This document shows, one piece after another, positions 8,322-17,898 of a stretch of DNA of 62,495 nucleotides; within the stretch, counting starts at the first letter, position 1; every line of letters starts with the position of its first letter. The position numbers were made by a program, and so were the translations under genes. The DNA is taken from assembly GCF_029946145.1 (NCBI RefSeq), contig NZ_JAQSDY010000007.1:1-62495 (forward strand). The letters run 5' to 3'. The DNA comes from Brevundimonas sp. GTDB taxonomy: Bacteria; Pseudomonadota; Alphaproteobacteria; Caulobacterales; Caulobacteraceae. The notes under the pieces were generated by a model. The model saw nothing but the letters and a program-made list of their open reading frames with translations. It had not been told where the DNA came from and searched no databases.

Positions 8322-9434
8322 ATGCGTTTTGTGTTTCGGGTCGACGCTTCGTCGGAGATCGGGACCGGTCATCTTCGGCGCTGCCTGTCGCTCGCCCATG
8401 AAATTCGGACGCAAGGCCTTGATGTGCTGTTCGTCTGCCGGCAGCACGATTTTGACTATGGGCCGCTTTTCCTTCGCGAGAGCTTCGAATTCGTCGCCTT
8501 GCCTCCGGCACCGGAGCCAACCCTCGTCGACCCGGATGCGCCGGCCCACGCCCGGTGGGCGCGCGCCGACTGGAGCTTCGACGCCGCGGAGACGATCGCC
8601 GCGACACAGGCCGGGAATGTCGATTGGGTGATCGTGGATCACTACGCTTTCGATGCGCGTTGGCATGCGAAGGTTGGCGAAGCGTTGCAATGCCGTCTGG
8701 CGGTGATTGACGATCTGGCTGATCGCAGCCTGCTCGCCGATGTCGTGATCGATCACAATTTCCATCCCGATCACCAGGCCAAGTATCGAAACGTGATGAG
8801 CGGAATCGGGTGCCTTCTGGCCGGGCCCCGCTACGCTCTCATCTCGAACGCCTATGCGGAGACTCCCAAATATGCGTTTCGCGACGACGTCGCCTCCATC
8901 GGAATATTCCTGGGCGGCATAGATCTGCTGCACGTGACGCCGGTCGCGCTCGATGCCGTTCGGGCTGCAGGCTTCGAAGGCGTTGTCGAGATCGCACTCA
9001 CAAGCGCCAATCCCGACGTCGCATCGATTCAGGCGATGGCGGATTCTGACGGTCGCTGTTCGCTCTCGATCGACCTGCCCGACCTTGCCCGTTTCTTCGC
9101 GCGCCACGATCTCCAGATCGGCGCTGGCGGCGGCGCCATATGGGAACGCTGCTGCATGGGCGCGCCGACCATCGGATTGGTTTGTGCGGAGAATCAACGA
9201 TACAGCCTGCCCTATCTGCATGATGAGCATGTGCTGTTGGCGGTCGATATTCTCGCAGTCGCTTCCGAATGCAGATTGCGCCACATCAGCCATGCCGTCA
9301 TGACCACGCTTTCGCAACCAACGCTGCGGCGGGAAATGTCAGAGACCGCATCTCGACTGGTCGACGGGTTGGGAGTGGCGCGCATAACCCGGATACTGGC
9401 CACAGAATTTTCAGGACATGACCATGGCTGTTAG
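8322..9434 (+). CDS. pseG: UDP-2,4-diacetamido-2,4,6-trideoxy-altropyranose hydrolase, PseG
   Basis: This enzyme releases UDP from the diacetamido-trideoxy sugar to give 2,4-diacetamido-2,4,6-trideoxy-L-altrose, the fourth Pse step. It has 370 residues in a GT-B/MurG-like fold. The N-terminal FRVDASSEIGTGHLRRC places the catalytic His at position 17, as in characterised PseG. The C-terminal GAGGGAIWERCCMGAPT is the UDP-binding loop. A longer frame opens at 8151 inside the upstream gene, but ATG 8322 lies 2 bp after that gene's stop and gives the family start. Its 3' end overlaps pseH by 17 bp. Confidence 0.93.
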   Translation: MRFVFRVDASSEIGTGHLRRCLSLAHEIRTQGLDVLFVCRQHDFDYGPLFLRESFEFVALPPAPEPTLVDPDAPAHARWARADWSFDAAETIAATQAGNVDWVIVDHYAFDARWHAKVGEALQCRLAVIDDLADRSLLADVVIDHNFHPDHQAKYRNVMSGIGCLLAGPRYALISNAYAETPKYAFRDDVASIGIFLGGIDLLHVTPVALDAVRAAGFEGVVEIALTSANPDVASIQAMADSDGRCSLSIDLPDLARFFARHDLQIGAGGGAIWERCCMGAPTIGLVCAENQRYSLPYLHDEHVLLAVDILAVASECRLRHISHAVMTTLSQPTLRREMSETASRLVDGLGVARITRILATEFSGHDHGC

Positions 9435-9978
9435 ATTACGTCGAGTTCTCGAACAGGATCTGGAGACTATTCGACACTGGCGAATGCTGCCAGATATAAC
9501 GAAATACATGTATACCGATCCGGAGATCACGCCTGAATCGCAGATGTTATGGCATCAGCGGATTTCGGCGTCGGACCGGGACAAGGTCTGGCTGATCCAG
9601 CTATCGGAATCGGAAACCGACGTCGGACTGCTTAGTCTGAACGACATCGACCCGGTGCACCGGCGATGCTGCTGGGCCTACTATATCGCCGAGGAGGCCG
9701 CACGCGGGAAGGGTTTGGCCAAGACCCTGGAGTGCAACATATATGATTATGCGTTCTTCACGCTCGACCTCAACAGGGTCTGGTGCGAGGTGCTCGGCTT
9801 CAACGAAAAGGTCGTGAAGCTGCACGAACTCTTCGGATGCAAGGTCGAGGGTGTGCTACGCGAACATGTTATCAAGGACGGGACACGCCACGACGTCGTG
9901 CGAATGGGAATCCTGCGCGATGAGTGGACGTCCGCCCGCGAGAAATTCTCCTACAGCAAAATTGAGATCGAAGAGTGA
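9418..9978 (+). CDS. pseH: UDP-4-amino-sugar N-acetyltransferase, PseH (GNAT)
   Basis: This enzyme transfers acetyl from acetyl-CoA to the C4 amino group of the PseC product, the third Pse step. It has 186 residues of the GNAT fold. The N-terminal LRRVLEQDLETIRHWRM is PseH-like, and the acetyl-CoA loop is in EEAARGKGLAKTLE. The later WCEVLGFNEKVVKLHELFG matches the family's C-terminal half. Start codons at 9418 and 9424 are both in frame, and both overlap the end of pseG. The end overlaps the GTG of pseI (GTGA at 9975-9978), which indicates coupled translation. Confidence 0.92.
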   Translation: MTMAVRLRRVLEQDLETIRHWRMLPDITKYMYTDPEITPESQMLWHQRISASDRDKVWLIQLSESETDVGLLSLNDIDPVHRRCCWAYYIAEEAARGKGLAKTLECNIYDYAFFTLDLNRVWCEVLGFNEKVVKLHELFGCKVEGVLREHVIKDGTRHDVVRMGILRDEWTSAREKFSYSKIEIEE

Positions 9979-11039
9979 GTGAATCCTTCAGCATCGGATC
10001 CCGCCAGGTCGGCCGCGGGCACAAGCCCTATCTGATTGCCGAAATGTCGGGCAATCATAACCATTCGCTCGACCGGGCCCTGGAGATCGTTTCGGCCGCC
10101 GCGGCATCGGGCGCCGACGCAATCAAGCTTCAGACCTACACTGCGGCGACGATGACGCTTGACCTCGACACGCCCGGTTTCGTGATCGACGACCCGGCAA
10201 GCCCCTGGAACGGTCGAAGCCTCTATGACCTCTACGAAGAAGCGCACACGCCCTGGGACTGGCACGCCCCGATCATGGAGCACGCCAGGTCGCTCGGGCT
10301 GCACTGCTTCTCTTCGCCGTTCGATTCGACAGCGGTCGATTTTCTCGAGACGCTGGACGTGCCGGCTTACAAGATCGCTTCATTTGAGCTTGTCGACATC
10401 CCGTTGATCGAACGGGTCGCGGCGACGGGGAAGCCGGTGATCATGTCCACCGGCATGGCGACGGTCGCCGAAATCGGTGAGGCCGTAATGGCCGCCCGGC
10501 GCGCCGGCGCGCAGAATACCATCCTGCTCAAGTGCACGAGCACCTATCCCGCCGAGCCCCTCAACACCAATCTGGCGACGATCCCGACGATACGGGAGAC
10601 CTTTGGCTGCGAGGTCGGCCTGTCGGATCACACGATGGGCACGGGCGTCGCCGTCGCCTCCATCGCGCTGGGCGCGCCGCTCATCGAGAAGCACTTCACC
10701 CTCGCCCGCGCGGACGGCGGGGTCGACAGCGCCTTCTCACTGGAGCCGGCCGAGTTCCGGGCGCTACGGGAGGAATGCGATCGCGCTTGGCAGGCGATCG
10801 GCACGGTCACCTTTGGCGGAACCAAGGCCGAGGAAGGGTCCCGGCTGTTCCGGCGCTCACTCTATATTGCGCAGGACATGAAGGCAGGCGACGTGCTGAC
10901 GGCGGAAAATCTGCGTGCGATACGGCCTGGCTATGGATTGCCGCCCAAATATATTGACCATTTACTAGGGCGACGAGTATTGCGGGACGTCGTGCGCGGA
11001 ACACCGGCAAGCTGGGATTTATTTGTTCCGGCGAGGTGA
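9975..11039 (+). CDS. pseI: Pseudaminic acid synthase, PseI
   Basis: This enzyme condenses the PseG product with phosphoenolpyruvate to give pseudaminic acid, the fifth step. It has 354 residues. A NeuB-type TIM barrel covers about residues 1-270, with LIAEMSGNHN near the N terminus, DAIKLQTYT, STGMAT and GLSDHTMG. The IEKHFTL segment supplies a metal-binding His. A C-terminal SAF (antifreeze-like) domain covers about 285-350. MSGNHNHSL and the WHAPIMEHARSLGL region separate it from the legionaminate-type synthase at 28904-29980. It starts with GTG overlapping the pseH stop and ends with a GTGA overlap to the next gene. Confidence 0.94.
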   Translation: MSESFSIGSRQVGRGHKPYLIAEMSGNHNHSLDRALEIVSAAAASGADAIKLQTYTAATMTLDLDTPGFVIDDPASPWNGRSLYDLYEEAHTPWDWHAPIMEHARSLGLHCFSSPFDSTAVDFLETLDVPAYKIASFELVDIPLIERVAATGKPVIMSTGMATVAEIGEAVMAARRAGAQNTILLKCTSTYPAEPLNTNLATIPTIRETFGCEVGLSDHTMGTGVAVASIALGAPLIEKHFTLARADGGVDSAFSLEPAEFRALREECDRAWQAIGTVTFGGTKAEEGSRLFRRSLYIAQDMKAGDVLTAENLRAIRPGYGLPPKYIDHLLGRRVLRDVVRGTPASWDLFVPAR

Positions 11040-11914
11040 AGCATATCTGCCCAAGGAAAAAAGAATACATGCACTGGAAAGCCAAGAGCGCCGCATTCCG
11101 CATTCTGTCCGCGGTTCCGTTCGGCGGAGCAATCCACCATGCCCTGCAGCGCCATGTTACGCATGAATGGCCAAGACCGGATTCTGCGCTCGACGAGCTA
11201 TTCGTTGGAGCGCAAGCTTTATTGTCCGCTGCGGCGATCCAGGGCGATCTGAGCAAGACACGCTTCCTCGAAATCGGCGCCGGGCGGGACCTTTCTATCG
11301 CGCTGGCGGTGCGGATGATGGGTGTAGGATCGGTCACCACGCTCGATGTCGACCGGCTAGCCCGGATCGACCTGATCAATCAGTCGGCCCAGTATATGGC
11401 CCGGCGACTCGGTATGACCGTCCCCGTGTTTGCCAGCTTCGACGATCTCATCGCCTTCGGCGTTGATTACCGAGCGCCCATGCGGATTACGGGCATCGAC
11501 GAAGAACATTTCGACTGCTTCTATTCGGTCGATACTCTTGAGCATATTCCGCCGACCTCGCTCATCGAAATCCTGGCCGCAGCGCGAGCACGATTAAAAC
11601 CCGATGGCGTCACAGTACACATGATCGATTATAGCGATCATTACGCACGTGGAGGCGGTGTGTCGCGCGTCAACTTCCTTCGCTACAGCGATCGCCAATG
11701 GGAGCCGCACAACAGCCGCTTCCTTTACATGAACCGTTTGCGGCACAGCCAGTTTCTCGACCTGTTCGAGAAAGCGGGCTTTCGCTCGATCGATGCCGAG
11801 CCGTTCCGTCTCGATCCGGCGGAGGTTCCGATGGACGAGGTCGACGCGAGGTTCCGCGCCATGTCGATCGACGATGTCGCGACGCTTCGCGCACAGATTA
11901 CTGCGCGTCCGTAA
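11036..11914 (+). CDS. Class I SAM-dependent methyltransferase at the end of the Pse run
   Basis: This 292-residue putative methyltransferase has motif I as FLEIGAGRDLSIAL (about 78-91), the acidic residue in TTLDVDR, and the DCFYSVDTLEHIPP segment that precedes the active site in many sugar and lipid methyltransferases. It is a different subgroup from the methylase at 6338-7033. The GTG at 11036 overlaps the pseI stop. An internal ATG at 11069 with AAGGAA 10 bp upstream is an equally good start and would remove the first 11 residues. It is the last gene of the + strand run and ends 6 bp before the convergent flippase gene. The acceptor, probably a surface sugar, is unknown. Confidence 0.8.
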   Translation: MKHICPRKKEYMHWKAKSAAFRILSAVPFGGAIHHALQRHVTHEWPRPDSALDELFVGAQALLSAAAIQGDLSKTRFLEIGAGRDLSIALAVRMMGVGSVTTLDVDRLARIDLINQSAQYMARRLGMTVPVFASFDDLIAFGVDYRAPMRITGIDEEHFDCFYSVDTLEHIPPTSLIEILAAARARLKPDGVTVHMIDYSDHYARGGGVSRVNFLRYSDRQWEPHNSRFLYMNRLRHSQFLDLFEKAGFRSIDAEPFRLDPAEVPMDEVDARFRAMSIDDVATLRAQITARP

Positions 11915-11920
11915 GCCAGC

Positions 11921-13105
11921 TCAGAGCAGCCGATAGGCTGCGCGTCGGACGAGAATATACCAGAGCAGCGACGTCGCCGCCGAGGTTATGACAACGTAAC
12001 TACTGTCGACGCTGAATATCGCCAGAATCATGAATAGCGTCACCGCGACGGCATTGTACCGCGCGATCGTTCCGAATTTGCCGGACGCCTGTAGCAGAAT
12101 GGCGAATGGATTAAAGAAGAAGACGATCCCCAGAACCATCGCGGAAATCGCGACCGCATAGGTCAACTCGATATCGTAGAAGGCCTTGTAGGCCCATTGA
12201 ACCGGGATCGTCATGGCGAGGCAAATAAGCGCCACCGCCGAATAGGCCCAAAACTCGTACCGACGAATAATGGCAAATGACCGCACCCGCCCCGCCTGCC
12301 CTGACCCTACGATATGGCGATGGAAATAGGTGCCGAGAATGAATGCCGATTGACCGCCGATGATCTTGATCAGGATGATCTTTGTGATGATCCCCATCTG
12401 TTCGAGCGTGAGGAAGGACCCTCCCGCTATCCGTTCCTGATTAAGGAACAGGAGCGCCGTCATCGAGGACATGATCGCCCAAAACGCGACGTTCCTGTGC
12501 GCCGCAACGAGGCTGGGCAACTTGCGAAGGACCGACCAACGCGGGCGGAGAATGCCGCTCCGCATTGCATAGAAAAGCAGTACTGGCGTGGCGAGTATCT
12601 CGCCCCACAACATGATCGTATCGATCGCGAAATGCCCCGAGCCCAGAACCGCGATGTCGATCAGGACGATTAGAGACTTGAGGAAATAGGCCGCAGGGTG
12701 CGTGAACTTGTTGTTCGACGCGCGGCACGAAGCGAGGATCATTACGTTCGCCGCAGCGCAGATCAGCGTCGGGAACAGTGTCCAGAAATGAAAAAGGCCC
12801 GCGGTCGAAATCACCAGGGCCGTCATAACCGCCATCGTGCTTACGATCGAAAGTCCCGTAAGCAGGAAGCGACTGACGTTCACGGACGCCCGGCTTATGA
12901 TCCGGGGAGTATAGAGTCCCTGATTGTAAACGAGCTGCGAAAAGCCCAGCGACCCGAATTCCGCGAACAGGGTTGATATCAGCAGAATCGTCGATACCGT
13001 GCCAAACTCGCGGTTGCCGAGCAGGAGGGAGAGGATGATTACTCTCATCGCGTGAACGACCGAAGCTGTCCCCAGCAACAGGGTCGACGAGAAAAACGTT
13101 TTCAT
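11921..13105 (-). CDS. Wzx-like polysaccharide flippase (MOP superfamily)
   Basis: This 394-residue, very hydrophobic protein has about 10-12 predicted membrane segments and is probably the flippase that moves lipid-linked repeat units across the inner membrane. The N-terminal half has the pattern of a MOP/PST family member (FGTVSTILLISTLFAEFGSL, then LGFSQLVYNQG). The open frame extends much further upstream, but that part overlaps the next gene and is arginine/proline-rich, so I start at ATG 13105. This gives a 5-bp gap to the gene at 13111. The low sequence signal of Wzx proteins means the assignment rests on topology and on the neighbouring polymerase and transferases. Confidence 0.78.
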   Translation of the reverse strand: MKTFFSSTLLLGTASVVHAMRVIILSLLLGNREFGTVSTILLISTLFAEFGSLGFSQLVYNQGLYTPRIISRASVNVSRFLLTGLSIVSTMAVMTALVISTAGLFHFWTLFPTLICAAANVMILASCRASNNKFTHPAAYFLKSLIVLIDIAVLGSGHFAIDTIMLWGEILATPVLLFYAMRSGILRPRWSVLRKLPSLVAAHRNVAFWAIMSSMTALLFLNQERIAGGSFLTLEQMGIITKIILIKIIGGQSAFILGTYFHRHIVGSGQAGRVRSFAIIRRYEFWAYSAVALICLAMTIPVQWAYKAFYDIELTYAVAISAMVLGIVFFFNPFAILLQASGKFGTIARYNAVAVTLFMILAIFSVDSSYVVITSAATSLLWYILVRRAAYRLL

Positions 13106-13110
13106 AGTCC

Positions 13111-14565
13111 TCAGCGATCGCCATACTTGAACAGCTTGCGCGCGTTCTCTACCAAAGTCGGCTCCCGCTTGATCGGAGCTCCGACCGCCGCTTTGTTCTT
13201 GCCAGGAGCCATCAGGGAATCGGCCTGGAATTGACGCGCGATGTCGCCAAAATCTCCCCCTTCGAACGCCTGCTGCTCGCCCGAAGACACGGCTTTCAGA
13301 TGGTTCACGAACGTCGGCGCAATCCGATCCATTGCGTGAATGAACTTGACGATCTGGCGCCGGCGGGTAGCGTCGTCGGGTAGTTCCAGTGATTGGCCCG
13401 GCCCGAGAAGAGTGGGGCAAACTCCGATGTGCTGATAGATGCTTGCAGCTAGGGAGACGACCGGTTTTCCGCGCCAGACCGCCTCTATCACCGAACTGCC
13501 GGCATTCAGTGCAATCAGCTCCGAGGCATCAATGAGGGCGGAGGTATGCACGGCGGAACCGGGCTCAAGGTACCGGATGCCGCGCCGTTCGCAGTATTCG
13601 CGATAATGGCGGTCGGCCCTTTCGCCGAAACTCACCCCTACCCGCTGCGCCCATATCGGATGGCCGCGCACAAGGAAGTCTTCAAACGGAATCCCGAGAA
13701 TGGACTGAAGATAGTCGATCGCTTCGAAGTTGTCGGTCCATTCGACGCGCCAGTCGTCATGGCCCCAGGTTTCGTAGGTGCTGGACGGCAGCACCAGCAC
13801 CTTGGGCGGACGCCCTATCTGGCTGATGAGATCGACATACTCCGTCGCGCCCCGCTTCTGGAAGTCGCGCCACTCGTTGCTGCCTGTCCGGTGCACGCGC
13901 GCGTTGATGATCTGCTCGGCGCGGAGCCTGTCCTCTTCGGCCAGTGTCGACGCCCCGACCGCTGCGCACATCGCATGGATGTGACGCAGGCCAAGACAGT
14001 TCTCGTTCGGCAGCATCATCAGACCGTCACCGAACCAGGATCGCTCGTATGACATGAAGTCAACGCCGGACGCGACGGCCGCATCGACGACGCCTTTCAG
14101 CAGGTCGATCCGTCCGTTGAACACGAGGACAAGATCCAGATTGCATTCCTCGATCCAGCGAATGGCAGAGTGGTATCCCGCACGGTAGGCCTGCACCAGG
14201 CCATCGGCGCCGACCTCCGTCCCGAGATCTCCCTGAACCTCGGCGCGTACAATAGCTGCCCGGTTGGAGATCATCGCCTGTTCCTCGCCAAGGACCGGGA
14301 TGTTCTTTTTCGACCAATCGACCTTGAATGGGCGATCGGACGACTCGCGGCCACGGCCCAGGCGACATTTCACACAGTGATCGACCGTTCCGAACCCCAG
14401 TGTCTGATACTGCTTGTCGTAGCAACGGACGAAGGAGCCATTGCAGACCAGTTCGCTGGTTCGCGCGCCAGCTTCACGCGCCAAGGACAACAGATAGTCG
14501 CGCTGGAAAGCATGGGGACGCCAAGGGTAAATTTGTGCGACCCCCACGGATTGATAGCTCTTCAT
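13111..14565 (-). CDS. Glycosyltransferase-like surface carbohydrate protein (unassigned family)
   Basis: This 484-residue protein has no membrane segment and is likely cytoplasmic. The C-terminal half resembles the nucleotide-binding half of GT-B glycosyltransferases and of capsule-synthesis (KpsC/KpsS-like) proteins: VRGHPIWAQ, then IALNAGSSVIEAVWRGKPVV, then a helix with IVKFIHAMDRI. The N-terminal half contains four cysteines and DLVLVFNGRIDLLKGVV, which I cannot place. It lies between Wzx and Wzy with a 4-bp ATGA overlap to the polymerase gene (14562-14565), so it most likely adds a sugar to the repeat unit or processes a lipid-linked glycan. The function is inferred only from context and the weak GT-B pattern. 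Confidence 0.6.
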   Translation of the reverse strand: MKSYQSVGVAQIYPWRPHAFQRDYLLSLAREAGARTSELVCNGSFVRCYDKQYQTLGFGTVDHCVKCRLGRGRESSDRPFKVDWSKKNIPVLGEEQAMISNRAAIVRAEVQGDLGTEVGADGLVQAYRAGYHSAIRWIEECNLDLVLVFNGRIDLLKGVVDAAVASGVDFMSYERSWFGDGLMMLPNENCLGLRHIHAMCAAVGASTLAEEDRLRAEQIINARVHRTGSNEWRDFQKRGATEYVDLISQIGRPPKVLVLPSSTYETWGHDDWRVEWTDNFEAIDYLQSILGIPFEDFLVRGHPIWAQRVGVSFGERADRHYREYCERRGIRYLEPGSAVHTSALIDASELIALNAGSSVIEAVWRGKPVVSLAASIYQHIGVCPTLLGPGQSLELPDDATRRRQIVKFIHAMDRIAPTFVNHLKAVSSGEQQAFEGGDFGDIARQFQADSLMAPGKNKAAVGAPIKREPTLVENARKLFKYGDR

Positions 14566-15908
14566 CTTGGAACCTTGGGAGGAGATCCCGTTCCGCGACG
14601 GAGTTCCCTGACAACGCTGTTAGAGGGTATCAGTCCGATCAAGCGTGCAAAATACGCGGCCCCGGCGATCGCTGTGATCGCCATGATCGCGAGCAACAGC
14701 ACCGGCAAATTTACCGGGCTGATCATCACAGAGATCAGAAGGCCGGCGGCAGTGAGAGAGAACGCAATTCGCCCGAAGAAGAAGTATCCGGAAACCATCA
14801 TGTTTCGAAAAAGTCCGGCCAGCCCGCCCAGGAGGGCGAACCCCAGCGCCATCTCCAGATAGCCGAAGTCATAAACCAGACCGGCTGAGGCTGGAATGAA
14901 ATAGCCGTCATAATCGGTGGCCACCAATTCGAAGCCAAAACGCCCGAGGAACATGTCCTGTGGACCGACGAACGAGGTGAGCGCGCCCGGGTTCGGGGCG
15001 TCGATAATGACGTTGCCCACCCAGGCAACGTGAAAGGCGTAGAGCAGCACAGCGGTCCCGTAGTTCAAGACCTCGTCGAGGATGTGAAACCCACTCGCTT
15101 GAGCTATGGTTGAGCACCGGACCATGATTTCGGTGGTTGGCTGGGACAGGTGAACGCACATCTGGGACAAATATGTAGCCGCGCTAGACGCACCGAATGC
15201 ACTCGCTCTGAGAGCAAATACTGCACCGAATATGCCTGCGACAGTAAAGATACTCAAGGCAAGCTTGGCGGGACTCAGGAAGCTCGGCAAGCTCCTCATG
15301 CCGAGCGCGCCGCGGCCCAGCATCGCGGCCGCAGCCATCGCGACCGCGATCATCAGCGCCGTCCGTCCCCCTGTGATGTAAGTCAGGCCAAGAAGGCCAA
15401 GGATCACGAGCCCCAAGACTACGAACCTACTCCTGTCCCATCGCTCCCAGTCAAAAATCAGATTAACCAGCGGCAGGTAGACTGCCGCCGAGAACAGGTT
15501 GCCGAAAATGCTGAGCAGGCCGCCACGCCCGGCCCGATTGAACTCGGCCCGCGCGCCAGCCATGCCGAGGTTGGCGTAGTCGATCCCCCGAACGGATGTG
15601 CGCTCGTAATACATCGCCAGCAAGCCGAGCAGCGCTACCAGGCAGACGACAATGTTGAACATCGTCGTCGTGTACAGGAGACGGGTCACCGGCGCGTTCG
15701 ACTGAGAAGTAACAACCCCATATCCAGCCAGCGCGATACAGGCTGATCCGACCAGCAACAGAACAAATCCGAATGCCCAATAATCGAACACGACGCCGGT
15801 GAAGAGCATGGCGATGACGGCGTACCCCGCCGTGAACTTCAGAATCGCCATTATCGGCGACGACGGCGCCCTGCGGGCTTTGAGCCGGGATTTCATCGGT
15901 TGGATCAC
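14562..15908 (-). CDS. Wzy-like polysaccharide polymerase (oligosaccharide repeat-unit polymerase)
   Basis: This 448-residue membrane protein has about 11-12 hydrophobic segments and a large polar loop between about residues 240 and 320, the usual architecture of Wzy polymerases. Conserved-looking features are NRAGRGG before a membrane pair and [14 protein letters not shown], a common Wzy motif (GGRT). It would join repeat units on the periplasmic face of the inner membrane. ATG 15908 overlaps the stop of the UDP-xylose synthase gene (ATGA). A start at ATG 15896 is also possible. Family sequence conservation is low, so the call depends on topology and neighbours. The ligase-like protein at 23942-25318 is a separate, different Wzy_C protein. 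Confidence 0.78.
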   Translation of the reverse strand: MIQPMKSRLKARRAPSSPIMAILKFTAGYAVIAMLFTGVVFDYWAFGFVLLLVGSACIALAGYGVVTSQSNAPVTRLLYTTTMFNIVVCLVALLGLLAMYYERTSVRGIDYANLGMAGARAEFNRAGRGGLLSIFGNLFSAAVYLPLVNLIFDWERWDRSRFVVLGLVILGLLGLTYITGGRTALMIAVAMAAAAMLGRGALGMRSLPSFLSPAKLALSIFTVAGIFGAVFALRASAFGASSAATYLSQMCVHLSQPTTEIMVRCSTIAQASGFHILDEVLNYGTAVLLYAFHVAWVGNVIIDAPNPGALTSFVGPQDMFLGRFGFELVATDYDGYFIPASAGLVYDFGYLEMALGFALLGGLAGLFRNMMVSGYFFFGRIAFSLTAAGLLISVMISPVNLPVLLLAIMAITAIAGAAYFARLIGLIPSNSVVRELRRGTGSPPKVPR

Positions 15909-16885
15909 GCGTCCCGTCTCTCGTTCACAAGCGCACGAAAATAGTCGATCGTATGAGCGAGGCCGGTATTGAGTTCAATCTTCGGCTCCCAGTCGAGCAA
16001 CGTTCTCGCCTTGGTGATATCGGGGCGTCTCTGCATCGGATCGTCCACCGGAAGATCCTTGAATACGATCGCCGCATCGATGCCGACCATTTCGACGACT
16101 TTTTCCGCAAGCTGACGGATAGTGAATTCGTTCGGATTCCCGACGTTGATAGGTCCTGTTACTTCGTCAGGTGATGCCATCAACTTGATCATGCCGTCGA
16201 TCAGATCGTCAGCGTAGCAAAACGAGCGCGTCTGGCTACCATCTCCATAGATGGTGATGGGCTCTCCCGTCAGGGCCTGCATGATGAAGTTCGACACGAC
16301 GCGCCCGTCCTCCGGGTGCATTCGCGGGCCATACGTATTGAAAATGCGCATCACCTTGATGCGGACGCCGTTCTGACGGTGATAATCGAAGAATAGCGTT
16401 TCCGCACAACGCTTTCCTTCGTCATAGCAGGATCGGGGACCGATCGGGTTCACGTTGCCCCAATATCCCTCAGTCTGCGGGTGTTCCGCCGGGTCTCCGT
16501 ATACTTCCGACGTCGAGGCCTGGAGAATTTTGGCTCCCGTGCGTTTCGCGAGGCCTAACATGTTGATTGCGCCGTGCACACTTGTCTTCGTCGTCTGGAC
16601 GGGATCGTGCTGGTAGTGAATCGGCGACGCCGGGCAGGCGAGATTATAAATCTCGTCGACCTCCACAAACAGCGGAAAGGTCACGTCGTGGCGCATCATT
16701 TCGAAGCGCGGCTCACCAAGAAGATGCGCGATGTTCGACCGCCTTCCGGTGAAATAATTGTCGACGCCCAGTACCTCGTGGCCCTGTGCGATCAACCGAT
16801 CGCACAGATGGCTTCCGAGAAAGCCGGCAGCTCCTGTGACCAGGATTCGCTTCAAGTCGTGGCGAGATGTCATGTGAAAATCCAA
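15905..16885 (-). CDS. uxs: UDP-glucuronate decarboxylase (UDP-xylose synthase)
   Basis: This enzyme converts UDP-glucuronate to UDP-xylose in the cytoplasm. It has 326 residues of the extended SDR fold. The NAD loop GAAGFLG is at residues 18-24, with [21 protein letters not shown] and the catalytic STSEVYG (124-130), Tyr154 and Lys158 in [20 protein letters not shown] is highly typical of UXS. Its substrate is supplied by the UDP-glucose dehydrogenase at the left edge. ATG 16885 and ATG 16873 are both plausible starts. The stop overlaps the Wzy start. A xylose or related pentose in the polymer is the expected consequence. Confidence 0.93.
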   Translation of the reverse strand: MDFHMTSRHDLKRILVTGAAGFLGSHLCDRLIAQGHEVLGVDNYFTGRRSNIAHLLGEPRFEMMRHDVTFPLFVEVDEIYNLACPASPIHYQHDPVQTTKTSVHGAINMLGLAKRTGAKILQASTSEVYGDPAEHPQTEGYWGNVNPIGPRSCYDEGKRCAETLFFDYHRQNGVRIKVMRIFNTYGPRMHPEDGRVVSNFIMQALTGEPITIYGDGSQTRSFCYADDLIDGMIKLMASPDEVTGPINVGNPNEFTIRQLAEKVVEMVGIDAAIVFKDLPVDDPMQRRPDITKARTLLDWEPKIELNTGLAHTIDYFRALVNERRDA

Positions 16886-16905
16886 TTGTTGTCACGGATC
16901 AGGAA

Positions 16906-17712
16906 CTAAAGTTCGCGTCGCAGCCCGCGCATATAGGCTGACGTGCCCAGGTACAAAGCCAAGTGCACAGGCCGTAGAAAGACGTAGATTACTGCTTTTC
17001 CCCGCCTAGCATAGTCTTCGCCAATAACGTTGAGTGCCTTTCGAATCTGCGTGAACTTCTTGGCCGAAATCGACGTCGGCACTTTTCGGTAATGAACCAG
17101 CGGAACTCCGACGCGAAGCACGCGCGCCCCGCGCTCCGTGAGACGGAGCCACATGTCATAGTCTTCCACTGCGATATGTGATCGGGCGGTATTGAACGGA
17201 CCGACCGCGACCAGGGATGAGCGGCGCACCAGAACGCTTGAAAGCGCAATCCAGCTCTTCAGAAGAAGCCTGCCATGCGTGATCGTACTCAATGGGATGC
17301 GCCCTTGGGGCTTCTCAAAGGCCTCAGGCGTCTTTCCGTCGGGGAAATCTCGCGTTATCCCCGAAACGACGTCTACGCCGTTCTCGCTCGCGACGCTCAC
17401 CTGCAGTTCCAGCTTGTGTGGGGCCCAAAGGTCATCGGCATCGCAGAACGCAATATAGTCGCCGCTCGATCGCTCTACACCCAGATTTCGAGGCCCGGCG
17501 GGCCCCCCGAAGTTGGTGGCGGAGCGATGATAGTGAAAGCGATCGTCCTGCGTGCAAAACTGCTGAATGATCGCAGCCGAGCCGTCCGTGGAACAGTCAT
17601 CGACGACATGCACATCGAAGTCGCCAAAGGTTTGCCCTGCGATCGACATCAGTGTTTCGGAGATGTATTTCTCAGCATTATAAACCGGCACAACGACGGA
17701 AACCTGCGGCAT
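16906..17712 (-). CDS. Family 2 glycosyltransferase
   Basis: This 268-residue GT-A glycosyltransferase transfers a sugar from a nucleotide donor to a lipid-linked acceptor. It starts VSVVVPVYNAEKYISETL, with the nucleotide site VVDDCSTDGS, the metal-binding DADD (91-94), and VEDYDMWLRLTERG holding the catalytic-base region. The C-terminal hydrophobic part may lie on the membrane. The frame is open upstream to 17793, but AAAGG 8 bp before ATG 17712 and the family's usual start support 17712. It lies 20 bp upstream of the UDP-xylose synthase gene. Donor and acceptor are unknown. Confidence 0.9.
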   Translation of the reverse strand: MPQVSVVVPVYNAEKYISETLMSIAGQTFGDFDVHVVDDCSTDGSAAIIQQFCTQDDRFHYHRSATNFGGPAGPRNLGVERSSGDYIAFCDADDLWAPHKLELQVSVASENGVDVVSGITRDFPDGKTPEAFEKPQGRIPLSTITHGRLLLKSWIALSSVLVRRSSLVAVGPFNTARSHIAVEDYDMWLRLTERGARVLRVGVPLVHYRKVPTSISAKKFTQIRKALNVIGEDYARRGKAVIYVFLRPVHLALYLGTSAYMRGLRREL

Positions 17713-17898
17713 AGAGCTAACCTTTGCGGCCTGACGGACAGAACCTGGATCCGGCGTTTGGGACCCCGCGTTACGAGGCTTGGTGGAGATCACGATGAAC
17801 CGGGCCTAACCGACGCCGCCGGTAGCGCCAAGACCGGCTTTTAGCGTCGCCATCGCCTCTATGAAACCCGCCAACGAAGGCTCGTCACGACTCATTGG

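Noticed and set aside
16906..17793. Longer GT2 protein starting at 17793
   Set aside because: The extra 27 residues are not conserved in type and ATG 17712 has a good ribosome site.
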